Origin: CAZTCJ01 sp964612085
GTDB taxonomy: Bacteria; Pseudomonadota; Alphaproteobacteria; JAJFIK01
Direction: 5' to 3'
Length of the DNA: 64,000 nt
NCBI GenBank assembly: GCA_964612085.1
Contig: CAZTCJ010000001.1
Span: forward strand, 1-64,000
This document shows, piece after piece, positions 18,022 to 26,239 of this stretch. Numbering within the stretch: position 1 is the first letter of the stretch; every line of letters starts with the position of its first letter. Below the pieces are notes generated by a model that searched no databases, was not told where the DNA came from, and saw only the letters and a program-made list of their open reading frames with translations. The translations under genes and the position numbers were made by a program.

Positions 18022-19098
18022 ATGGTCTTCACCCGCGCGCTGATCGCCGTTTTTTGGACCCTCGCCACCCTCACCGGCGCGCAGACCGCGCAATATGAGT
18101 GTAATCCGGAGTTTCCGTATAAGGATGGCTGGCTCGGCGGCGACGGAGTCTACTCGGTCCCCTTGTCGGAGGACACATCCGTCTGGCTGTTCGGCGATAC
18201 ATTCGTCGGCGAGGCGGGCGTCACCGACCGCAGCCAGTCCAAACTCATTGCCAATAGCGTGGCTTTGTCCACCTGTACGGACGGTCAATGGACCATCGAC
18301 TACACCTGGGGGGACGGTCCGGCGCCCTTCTTCGAGTCGGCGGATGAGGGCGTGCGCTACTGGCCTCTCGACGGCTTCGTGCATGAGGGCATACTGACCG
18401 TTTTTCTCATGCGGGTGGAGACCGTGGATCCCACCAATCCGTTCGGGTTCGCGGTTACCGGTACGGATATGGCGCGCATCCGCAACCTGCAAGAGGCGCC
18501 CGCCAAATGGTCCGTGGACATCCTGCCGCTGGCCCGTGAGCGGGCCTTGACCGGGGCGGCGATCATCAAGCGGAAAAACCATGTGGTGCTGGCCACGCCT
18601 CTGGAAGGTGAAGATTTCCCCGGTCACCCGGTGAAGCTCACCCGCCTGCCCTATGACCGTCTGGAAGACGGCCTCGCCGCGATCGAAACCCGCATCCCCC
18701 GCCGGCGCTGGGCGGATCGTCTGCGGATACGCGGTGGACTGACGGTCATCCCTCAGGCCTCCGCCGAAATGAGCCTCGATCGGCTCCCCGCGCCGCACGG
18801 CCGCTACAAGAAATGGTTTGCAGTCCATATGGACCCCACGCCGTTCTCGCCTGAGATCGTCATGCGCACCGCGCCTGCCCTCGATGGGCCCTGGTCCTCG
18901 CCCCAACCGCTTTACACCATCCCCCAGGCGGATCAGGACGGCGTGTTCTGCTATGCGGGCAAGGCCCACGCGCAGTTCGCCCGGCCGGGCGCGGGTGAGG
19001 TGCTGCTCACCTATGCCTGCAACACTTTCGCGTTCGAGCGCCTGATCGGAGATCTGGACCTCTACCATCCCCATGTGGTGCGGGTGAGCCTACCCTAG
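18022..19098 (+). CDS. Secreted DUF4185/DUF5005-like beta-propeller protein
   Basis: A 358-residue exported protein with signal peptide (about 1-23, ALIAVFWTLATLTGAQTA). GWLGGDGVYSVPL followed by VWLFGDTFVGEAG is the signature of the DUF4185/DUF5005 families, which resemble five-bladed glycoside-hydrolase propellers. Further propeller-like strands include DGVRYWPLDGFVHEG and HMDPTPFSPEIVMRTAPALDGPW. A carbohydrate substrate is likely but not known. ATG 18022 has AAGGA 7 nt upstream. It is divergent from moaA. Confidence 0.7.
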   Translation: MVFTRALIAVFWTLATLTGAQTAQYECNPEFPYKDGWLGGDGVYSVPLSEDTSVWLFGDTFVGEAGVTDRSQSKLIANSVALSTCTDGQWTIDYTWGDGPAPFFESADEGVRYWPLDGFVHEGILTVFLMRVETVDPTNPFGFAVTGTDMARIRNLQEAPAKWSVDILPLARERALTGAAIIKRKNHVVLATPLEGEDFPGHPVKLTRLPYDRLEDGLAAIETRIPRRRWADRLRIRGGLTVIPQASAEMSLDRLPAPHGRYKKWFAVHMDPTPFSPEIVMRTAPALDGPWSSPQPLYTIPQADQDGVFCYAGKAHAQFARPGAGEVLLTYACNTFAFERLIGDLDLYHPHVVRVSLP

Positions 19099-19797
19099 TC
19101 AATTTTCGACCGTTTCCCCGCGACGGATCGCAGAGTTTGCTTCCGTATAAGTCTCAGGATCCAAGGACCGTCCTTGGGTGAGCCGAACGCCCCGTCTCGG
19201 CTCATCCGATGAGGCAGGACGGTCCGGCAGATCCCGCAAAGGCCGTGTGGACCTTGAGTCCCCCCTGCGCAGCCCCAAAGCGCAGACCGCACGGCCCAAG
19301 CGTATGGTCCGGTCCCGTCTCTCCCGCCTGCAGCCCCGAACTGGGCGGAAGGGACGGGCCGGTCTTTCCTTCATGACCTTCTGGAGGAATTGCTGCCTCT
19401 CACCGGCAAGAGTTGCCCCGAACGGTCAGGCGCTTCTCTTCAGGGGAAATCGGGGGCGCGAAGGGGGAGAGATGACGCCTTATCCTGGACGTTTCCTCAC
19501 CTTTCCAGTAAACGAGATGAGAGGGTATGCGAGGCGCAACAGGCCAAGCTGCGGCGGAGGGACAAATGCCGCAGCACGGAAGGCATGTGGCGAAAAATGC
19601 GGCATCTCACCCGGCGGATACGGACCGGGCGGCAGGGTCATGCCGATGACGTGTTCTGAAAAAGGGCCATTCCCCTTGTGTTTTGGTCCGGTTTTCGCGC
19701 ACCCTGTAAGGCGGCGTTATCGAGGGGGCTGGCGTTCAGCCTAAGGGGTCAAAATCCGGCCAGCAGAGCAATCCGTTGAGCCGGTAACAGCACGGGA
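19099..19797. other. 699-bp intergenic stretch with hairpins, no convincing gene
   Basis: A plus-strand frame (19178-19744) is open but its Arg/Gly/Ser-rich translation resembles no protein and the codon use looks random. The DNA carries several inverted repeats: AAGGAC-GTCCTT and GAGCCGA-N10-TCGGCTC near 19165-19205, and GCTGCGGC-N12-GCCGCAGC near 19545-19575. It must contain the promoter of the autotransporter gene and may hold a small RNA, but I recognise no known RNA family. Confidence 0.5.
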
Positions 19798-22700
19798 ATG
19801 ACGCGAATGGGTGCGTGGTTTGAGGTTTCGGGCCGGACGGCCGGATTGAGTCAAGGAATCCGGCCTCTTGTGGCAAAGGACACCACTGGCCCGCACCGCA
19901 GCCTCCCGGCCCGCCTCCTGATCACCACGGCCGTGGCGCTCGCCCTGCCCGTGAGCGCGCAGGCGGTCGATGTTTCCAACAGGGTGGAAGAACCGATCGA
20001 CACCGCCACCATCGATGGCGGCGCGGCCGGCGACATCACCATCCGATCCGGCGGCTCGGTCGAAGTCACCAACGGCCCGGCCGTGACCCTCAATTCCAAC
20101 AACCTCATCGTCAATAACGGCAGCATCGAAGCCAATGCCGCCGCCAATGCCGTCGGCGTGCAGATCCAAGGCGGCTTTACGGGCGGCTTCACCAATTCCA
20201 ACGATGTGGTGGTGGTCAGCGCCGAGGATGACGAGGATCCCATCGGCGACGCCAAGACCGGCATCGATGTGACCGGGCCCGGCGCCTTCACCGGCGACAT
20301 TGTGCTCGAGGAAGGCTCGACCCTTCTGGTCGAAGGCACCAACTCGCTCGGCATCGTGGTGCGCACCGACCTCATCGGCAACGTGACGAACGAGGGCCGG
20401 GTGGATGTGAACGGCGCGGACAGCACCGCCATTCTGATCGACGCGCCGGTGACGGGAGACGTCACGACGAGCGGTATTGTCGAGGCCACCGGCGAGAACA
20501 CGGCGGGCATCGTCGTGCGCAACGCCATTTCGGGCGCCCTGCGCAACGAAGGCTCGATCAATAATTTCAGTACGGAAAACAACTTCTTCGACGATCTCGA
20601 CCTGGCGGAGGACGAGGACATCGTCTACCCGCTGAGCCAGGGCGCGGTGCTTGTGGGCGGCAGCCTGGGCGCGGGCTTTCTCAACGACGGCACCAATACC
20701 GAACTCGAAGGCGCGGAGACGGTGTTCAGCGCCCGTATCGACGCCAATTTCGCGGAAACCGCGATCCTGATCTCTCCGACCGTCAGCGACGGCGAGGCCG
20801 GTGACATTACCCTGGGCGCGGTGGGCACGGCCGAGAATTTCGAAGACTTCGCGTTCATCAACCGGGGCTCCATCGCCTCCGACTCCGCGGATGAAGGCGA
20901 TCCGACCACGGGCGTGCGCATCGAAGGTGCCTCGATCGGCGGCACCGACTACACCACGACGCTCGAGCGCGGCCTGAAGAACACCAATTTGATCCGTGCC
21001 GGGACGATCGAGGCGGATGCCACCACCGTTTCCGTCGGCGCGGGCGCGACCGTGCCCGAAGTGGTCAATATGGGCACGCTGCGCGCGACCATCACCGGCG
21101 ATGCCGGCGGCACGGCGCGGGGCATCGAAGTGGGCGAAGGCGCCACGGTCACCAGCGTCGTCAATGAAGGCCTGATCGATATCACCTCTCAAGGGGAGAC
21201 GGCGGCGGCCATCGGCATCGAGGACCGCTCGGGCACCCTGACCACGATCGTGAACCGGGGCGGCACGATCTCCACCAGCGTCAGCGACGGCATCGAACTC
21301 GACGCGCCGGAAGATCCGATCCTGCGCGCCATCGATCTGTCCACCTCCGGTGCGGATGTCACGGTCACCAACCAGGGCTCGATCTTCGGCGACATCAATC
21401 TCGGCGCGGGCGACGATACGGTGAGCCTGGAGGAGTTCTTTCTCGATCCGGACGAGGAGATCGATGAAGACGAGGAGGCCCCGCGCTCGTCCGTGTTCGG
21501 TTCGATCTTCACGGGTCTCGGCGCCGATCAGATCACGCTGACCGGCGGCGCGCTGCTGTCGGGCGGTATCTACAACGAAGGCGGCACGACCGACCTGACC
21601 GTGACCGATGGCGAGATTTTCCTGCCCGCCGGCGAAACCATCACTGTCACCAACGCCCTTCTCGGCGCAGACTCGATCACCACGGTTTTTATCAATGCGG
21701 AGACGACGGGCACCACACGCATCACCGCGACCGATACGGTGACCATTGAAGACGGCGCCCAGTTCGACGTTCAGTTGGAAGAGTTTCTCGGCGAAAGCGC
21801 CGAAGTCACCCTGATCGACGCCTCGACGCTGATCGTGAACGGCGAGCTCGACATCGCCAGCGACGATCTGTTCTTCCTCTACAACGGCGAACTGGTGACG
21901 CCCGACAGCGCCCCCAACACGGTGCTGCTGCAGCTCGATCTGAAAACCGCCGGCGAGCTTGGCCTGAACAATAATCAGACGGCGGCCTATCCGGCGGTCG
22001 TGGAAGCGCTTACCCTGGATGACGGCCTTGCCGTCGCTCTGGGCAATATCGGGACAGATGCGGACTTCTTCGCGGCCTATAATCAGCTCCTGCCCGATAC
22101 GGGGCGCGCGGCCCGCACGGTCGCCGTCGCCTTGACCGATCAGACCACGCAAATGATCGGCAGCCGGTTGAACGGCCTGCGCCGGATCTATCGTCCCGAA
22201 CGCACCACCGCCTGGTTCCAAGTGTTCGGCAGCGTGTACGAACAGGATGCGACGGAAGAGGAATTCGGCTTCGACGGCGAGACCTTCGGTATCGCGGCCG
22301 GCGTGGACAGGCCCTGGCTGGGCTCCAATGCACTCGGTGTGAACTTCGCCTGGGCGGGCTCGCGGATCGAGGAAAAAGACTCCTTCGACGATGAGTTCAT
22401 GGTCGACACCATTTCGCTCGGCGCCTACGGCTCCTGGTCCCTGGGCCCCCTCTTCCTCGATCTGCACGGCCAGGCGGGCTACAACAAATATCGCCAGCAG
22501 CGCCGGGTCGAGATCGACACGTTCGAGCGCCGCCCGGAAGGGGATTGGGACGGGCACCAATATTCCGGATCCGCGCGCCTCGGCGCCGATTTCCTGATCG
22601 GCAAGACCCGCATCACGCCCATGGCCGGGGTCGATTATCTGCAGCTTGAACAAAACGATTACGCGGAAGATGGCGGCGGCGACGGCATCGATCTGTTCGT

Positions 22701-23031
22701 GGGCGAACAGGAAGCCACCTCGACCCGGGTCTCGGGCACGCTGGAAGTGGCACACACCTTCCAGGTGGGTGAAGGCCTGCTGACGCCGGCGGTCCGCGGC
22801 GGCTACCGCCAGGAGCTGGAGACCGATCCGCTCACCACCACGGCCCGCTTCCGGGACGGCACGGAAGTGTTCCAGATCACCGGCGACGCGTTCGAAGATT
22901 CCGGCTATGTGGGCGGCTTCTCGGTGATTTATGAACTGGACGCCCTGCGCCTCGAAGCGGGCTATGACGCGCTGGTGGAAGACACCTTCTTCCGCCATTC
23001 GGGCGGCCTCGCCTTCCGGTTCATTTTCTAA
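19798..23031 (+). CDS. Type V autotransporter with large beta-helix passenger
   Basis: A 1077-residue outer-membrane protein. A long N-terminal region ends in a signal sequence (LLITTAVALALPVSAQA, cleavage near 60). The passenger (about 60-790) consists of repeated VTNxGxI/IxNxG strands of a beta-helix, with acidic linkers. The autotransporter beta-barrel covers roughly 810-1077 (WFQVFGSVYEQDA, LGVNFAWAGSRIE, SLGPLFLDLHGQAGYNKYRQ) and ends with an aromatic-terminated strand AFRFIF, as needed for outer-membrane insertion. ATG 19798 or 19807 could be the start. Function of the passenger is unknown; adhesin is a guess. Confidence 0.88.
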   Translation: MTRMGAWFEVSGRTAGLSQGIRPLVAKDTTGPHRSLPARLLITTAVALALPVSAQAVDVSNRVEEPIDTATIDGGAAGDITIRSGGSVEVTNGPAVTLNSNNLIVNNGSIEANAAANAVGVQIQGGFTGGFTNSNDVVVVSAEDDEDPIGDAKTGIDVTGPGAFTGDIVLEEGSTLLVEGTNSLGIVVRTDLIGNVTNEGRVDVNGADSTAILIDAPVTGDVTTSGIVEATGENTAGIVVRNAISGALRNEGSINNFSTENNFFDDLDLAEDEDIVYPLSQGAVLVGGSLGAGFLNDGTNTELEGAETVFSARIDANFAETAILISPTVSDGEAGDITLGAVGTAENFEDFAFINRGSIASDSADEGDPTTGVRIEGASIGGTDYTTTLERGLKNTNLIRAGTIEADATTVSVGAGATVPEVVNMGTLRATITGDAGGTARGIEVGEGATVTSVVNEGLIDITSQGETAAAIGIEDRSGTLTTIVNRGGTISTSVSDGIELDAPEDPILRAIDLSTSGADVTVTNQGSIFGDINLGAGDDTVSLEEFFLDPDEEIDEDEEAPRSSVFGSIFTGLGADQITLTGGALLSGGIYNEGGTTDLTVTDGEIFLPAGETITVTNALLGADSITTVFINAETTGTTRITATDTVTIEDGAQFDVQLEEFLGESAEVTLIDASTLIVNGELDIASDDLFFLYNGELVTPDSAPNTVLLQLDLKTAGELGLNNNQTAAYPAVVEALTLDDGLAVALGNIGTDADFFAAYNQLLPDTGRAARTVAVALTDQTTQMIGSRLNGLRRIYRPERTTAWFQVFGSVYEQDATEEEFGFDGETFGIAAGVDRPWLGSNALGVNFAWAGSRIEEKDSFDDEFMVDTISLGAYGSWSLGPLFLDLHGQAGYNKYRQQRRVEIDTFERRPEGDWDGHQYSGSARLGADFLIGKTRITPMAGVDYLQLEQNDYAEDGGGDGIDLFVGEQEATSTRVSGTLEVAHTFQVGEGLLTPAVRGGYRQELETDPLTTTARFRDGTEVFQITGDAFEDSGYVGGFSVIYELDALRLEAGYDALVEDTFFRHSGGLAFRFIF

Positions 23032-23067
23032 GACACACGCCTTTTGTCATCCTGGCGAAAATAGTCG

Positions 23068-23148
23068 GTAGGGTGCCTTTCGCCATGCGAAATGCACGGT
23101 CTTGCAATGCGTCCAGGTGCATCGCGGCTTCGCCTTGATGAACCCTAC
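23068..23148. repeat. Long imperfect palindrome between convergent genes
   Basis: Outer arms GTAGGGT (23068-23074) and ACCCTAC (23142-23148) and inner arms ATGCAC (23092-23097) and GTGCAT (23117-23122) are nearly co-centred on 23107. A second hairpin, TGGCGAAA / TTTCGCCA (23053-23060, 23078-23085), overlaps. The element fills the gap between the 3' ends of the autotransporter and the TonB receptor and may act as a terminator or REP-like repeat. Confidence 0.65.
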
Positions 23149-23176
23149 AGATCCGGAACAACGCTCCGCCTGCCGC

Positions 23177-25207
23177 TTAAAACCGCACGCGCACGCCGCC
23201 GGAATAGGCCCGGTCCTCGCCCGGGAAATAGCGCTCATTGCCGAAGGAAAAATCGGCCCGGTTGGCGTAATCGGTATTGAGCAGATTACGCACGGTGGCG
23301 AATAGATCCACATGATCCGTCACCGCCCAGTTGGTCCGCAGATTGACGAGTTGATGGCCCGGATAGGTCCGGCTGTTGGACGCATCGAGAAAATAGTCCC
23401 CCACATAGACCCATTCGGCCTCGCCGATGAGCCCGTCGACCGGTGTCCAGACCACCCGCGCATTGGCGAGCAGGCGGGGGGCCGTGTCCACATCGTCGCC
23501 GAAACGGATGGTCTCCGTGGAGTTGGCCGAAACCGTATTGTCGAACCGGTAGGTGTGGCGCGCATAGGTGCCTGAGAGCGCGAAGGTCAGGGTATCGAGC
23601 ACCGGCACCACCGCGTCGAGTTCCACGCCCACATGGCGGGTACGCCCGTCGGGCACGTTGAAACCGTCCGTATCCCGAAAGAAGAAGTTCCGCTTCTCGG
23701 CGAAAAAGGCCGCGACCTCGACCGCCGCGCCGCGCCAGAACAGGCCCCGGAAGCCCACTTCGATGCTGTCGAGCACTTCTTCCTCGACATCGCCCACCTC
23801 CTGATTGATCTGGAGACGGTAGACATCCGTGGTCTGGGGCGCGCGCGCGCCGCGGGCATAGCGGGCATAAACGCCCGCTTCGTCCGTCAACGCATAAAAG
23901 GCGGCGATCTCGGGCGTGGCGGTGAAATAAGTGTCCGTGCGGTCGGGCACCCGCTGGAAGCGGCCCACCGTATCGGCGGGCGTATTGGTCTCGTACTCAT
24001 ATTCCGTGTATTCCAGGCGCAAGCCGCCGGTGATCTCAAGCCGGGGCGTGGCGGCCCAAGTGCCGCGCGCATACCCCGCCAGCACCGTCGCCAGGATGTC
24101 GTAGTCGTAATGCACCCCTTGGGTGAAGCTGAAGATATCGGGAAGGAACTGTTCTTCCCTTAAGAAACCGTCCGTGACCTCCACATCGGCGCCGATAATG
24201 ATCTGATGGCCGCCGTCGAACGACCAATAGGCCGAGGACAGAAGACCGACACTCTTATGGCCGTTTTCCTCGAGCGCCTGGGACGGCAGGAAGGTCTGGG
24301 GGAAGGTCAGGTCGGTCCAGCGGGCGAACGGCGTGAAGGACAGCGTCAGGCTCTCGGAGCGCTCCCAATCGATACGGCTTGAAAAGCGCACCGCCTGGGC
24401 GTCCCGGAAGCCGTTGGGCGTCGGGTTCAGGCGGGACAGCGCACTGTTCTTGTAAGCGTCTTCCCCTTGCACGAAGCCCGCGCTTTCCTGGTTCAGATTA
24501 TTGGCGGCGAGCGTCGTCCGGATGCTGAGCGCGCCCTGCTCAAAGTCCCAGCGCAGAAAGACCTTCTGCTGATCGGTCTCAGTATCGTCGCGCCAGCCGC
24601 CGTCATTGAGCAGGGACAGGCCCGCATAAAAGCCATGGGCCCCGGCCGTGCCCGAGACCCAGGCCCGGCCGCGATAGCGGTCGAAGGATCCGGCCGAGAC
24701 ATCGGCCACCGCCTCGAAGCCGTCCACCGGATCGGGCAGGATCACATTGATCAGGCCATGGACCGCGTTCGAGCCGTAAAGCGCGCTGCCCGGTCCGCGC
24801 ACCACCTCGATGGAACTCGCCAGTTCGTGGACGGACTCAAAGAGCCCGTTCACATTGGCAAAGCCCGCCGCCCGTAACGGCACACCATTTTCCAGAAACA
24901 GGAACGAGCCCGCCCCCGCCCCGCCGGTCAGCACCGGCGAGCGGATGGCGGTCAGATGATCCTGGCCGCTATTGGCATGGATATAGACGCCCGGCAGCCG
25001 GTTCAGCGCCTCCGCGATATGATCGGCGCGGATGAAGGTGATCTCTTCGCCGTCGAGCAAAGCGGTGTTGCCGGCCAGCGTCGCCAGATCGGTCTCCGTC
25101 CGGGTCGCAGTCACCACCATGGTGTCGAAACCGCCCGGCTCTTGCGCAAAACTCTCCGCGCCCGCCGTCACGGCCAGCAGGCCAATCCCTAAAAGCCACC
25201 GTTTCAT
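23177..25207 (-). CDS. TonB-dependent outer-membrane receptor
   Basis: A 676-residue receptor with signal peptide (about 1-21) and a TonB box just after it (FDTMVVTATRTE). The plug domain covers about 45-160 (DHIAEALNRLPGVYI, SSIEVVRGPGSALYGSNAVHGLIN) and a 22-strand barrel follows, ending in aromatic GGVRVRF. The sequence is in the broad BtuB/CirA/catecholate-receptor group. I see no cobalamin riboswitch or other recognisable control element upstream, so the substrate cannot be stated. A FecCD-type transporter lies 36 kb away, but a link is not shown. Confidence 0.92.
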   Translation of the reverse strand: MKRWLLGIGLLAVTAGAESFAQEPGGFDTMVVTATRTETDLATLAGNTALLDGEEITFIRADHIAEALNRLPGVYIHANSGQDHLTAIRSPVLTGGAGAGSFLFLENGVPLRAAGFANVNGLFESVHELASSIEVVRGPGSALYGSNAVHGLINVILPDPVDGFEAVADVSAGSFDRYRGRAWVSGTAGAHGFYAGLSLLNDGGWRDDTETDQQKVFLRWDFEQGALSIRTTLAANNLNQESAGFVQGEDAYKNSALSRLNPTPNGFRDAQAVRFSSRIDWERSESLTLSFTPFARWTDLTFPQTFLPSQALEENGHKSVGLLSSAYWSFDGGHQIIIGADVEVTDGFLREEQFLPDIFSFTQGVHYDYDILATVLAGYARGTWAATPRLEITGGLRLEYTEYEYETNTPADTVGRFQRVPDRTDTYFTATPEIAAFYALTDEAGVYARYARGARAPQTTDVYRLQINQEVGDVEEEVLDSIEVGFRGLFWRGAAVEVAAFFAEKRNFFFRDTDGFNVPDGRTRHVGVELDAVVPVLDTLTFALSGTYARHTYRFDNTVSANSTETIRFGDDVDTAPRLLANARVVWTPVDGLIGEAEWVYVGDYFLDASNSRTYPGHQLVNLRTNWAVTDHVDLFATVRNLLNTDYANRADFSFGNERYFPGEDRAYSGGVRVRF

Positions 25208-25330
25208 CGTGCGTCCATTCCCCAGCTTGAGACACCCGCCCCTGTTTGGACCAGCAGTGTACCGCGCTCAAGCCTCCTTTGGCTCGGCCAAAGGCCGCAG
25301 TTCACGCTCCGCCAACCGCGCAATCCCGCT

Positions 25331-25359
25331 ATCCACAACGCTTTCGCGCCATCCACAAC
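25331..25359. promoter_or_regulatory. Direct repeat ATCCACAAC spaced 20 bp
   Basis: ATCCACAAC occurs at 25331-25339 and 25351-25359, one copy every 20 bp (two helical turns), in the 250-bp divergent space between the TonB receptor and the NarL-type regulator. The spacing suits a regulator binding one DNA face. The copies resemble DnaA boxes imperfectly. Confidence 0.35.
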
Positions 25360-25457
25360 CCATTGGGATCAGACCGGTACGCACGGAGCCGCCCGTTTGG
25401 ACCGGAACTTGCACCCTCTGGGATTACCGTTTGGATTGAAAGAGGGCAGAGATCGCA

Positions 25458-26135
25458 ATGTCAGAGACACGCGTAATCCTTCTGGGGCGGAACGGGCTGT
25501 TCCTTCAGGGTCTGGCCAATCTCCTGCCCCATGATCGTTTTGACGTACTGGCGGAAGCCAGCGACGCCGCTGAACTGAGCAACCATCCCGATCCGGCGCG
25601 CCTATCGCGCTGCGAGGTGATGCTGCTCGATCCCCCCAATGATTGCGACATGATCGCCGACGAACTGTGCCATTTACGGGCACTCATGCCCCAGGCCGTC
25701 GTGGTGATCCTGGCGGACACTCTGTGCCCGCGCACCTTGTCGGCCTGCCTGTCGGCGGGCGCCAAGGGTTATCTCTTGAAGACCATCTCGGTCGATGCGC
25801 TGCTGCACTCGATCGAGCTGGCGCGGCTGGGCGAGACGGTGCTGCCGACCAAGCTGGCGCATCTGCTGGTCAACGGCATGTCCGATCTGGCGCCCAAGGA
25901 CGCGCCGGAGCTGACCGGCGTCGGCCTGTCGGACCGGGAAACGCAAATCCTGTCCTGCCTGGTGTCGGGCAATTCCAACAAGATGATCGCCAACCGCCTG
26001 GCGATCACGGAAGCGACCGTCAAGGTCCACATGAAAAGCCTGCTGCGCAAGATCAAGGTCAACAACCGCACGCAAGCCGCCATCTGGGCCGTCAATCACG
26101 GCATGGCGCCGCCGACGGCCATCGCCGCTGAATAA
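25458..26135 (+). CDS. NarL/LuxR-type response regulator with degenerate receiver
   Basis: A 225-residue regulator. The C-terminal LuxR-type HTH is clear (LSDRETQILSCLVSGNSNKM, ITEATVKVHMKSLLRKIKV, about 150-210). The N-terminal receiver fold is present, with a possible phospho-acceptor D58 in VMLLDPPND and the lysine in GAKGYLLKT, but the acidic pair that binds Mg2+ near residue 9-10 is Leu-Gly in VILLGRNGLF, and the usual Thr is replaced in VVVILADT. Control may therefore be independent of phosphorylation. It is the first gene of the polysaccharide-rich region and may regulate it. Confidence 0.82.
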   Translation: MSETRVILLGRNGLFLQGLANLLPHDRFDVLAEASDAAELSNHPDPARLSRCEVMLLDPPNDCDMIADELCHLRALMPQAVVVILADTLCPRTLSACLSAGAKGYLLKTISVDALLHSIELARLGETVLPTKLAHLLVNGMSDLAPKDAPELTGVGLSDRETQILSCLVSGNSNKMIANRLAITEATVKVHMKSLLRKIKVNNRTQAAIWAVNHGMAPPTAIAAE

Positions 26136-26155
26136 GCGGGGTCCACGGACCAATG

Positions 26156-26185
26156 AAAAAGCCGGCCTTCGAGGCCGGCTTTTTT
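26156..26185. terminator. Bidirectional rho-independent terminator
   Basis: Perfect 8-bp stem GCCGGCCT / AGGCCGGC with TCG loop (26161-26179), with AAAAA before and TTTTTT after. It separates the convergent regulator and ATPase genes. Confidence 0.92.
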
Positions 26186-26239
26186 CGTGTCTGCGAAGCG
26201 GAAAACCGTCCGGCTCAAACCGAACCGGACGGTGCTGCA

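Noticed and set aside
19178..19744. 188-residue plus-strand frame before the autotransporter
   Set aside because: Composition (Arg, Gly, Ser, Pro) and lack of secondary-structure pattern point to non-coding DNA.
19741..22998. 1085-residue open frame antisense to the autotransporter
   Set aside because: The plus-strand gene has a signal peptide, repeats and a barrel; the antisense product is an Arg/Gly/His-rich GC shadow.
25329..25360. DnaA-box-like TATCCACAA sites (replication origin)
   Set aside because: Only two imperfect copies and no dnaA, parAB or AT-rich unwinding element nearby.
25208..25457. Cobalamin riboswitch before the TonB receptor
   Set aside because: No B12-box-like GCCACTG or related conserved core on the minus strand.
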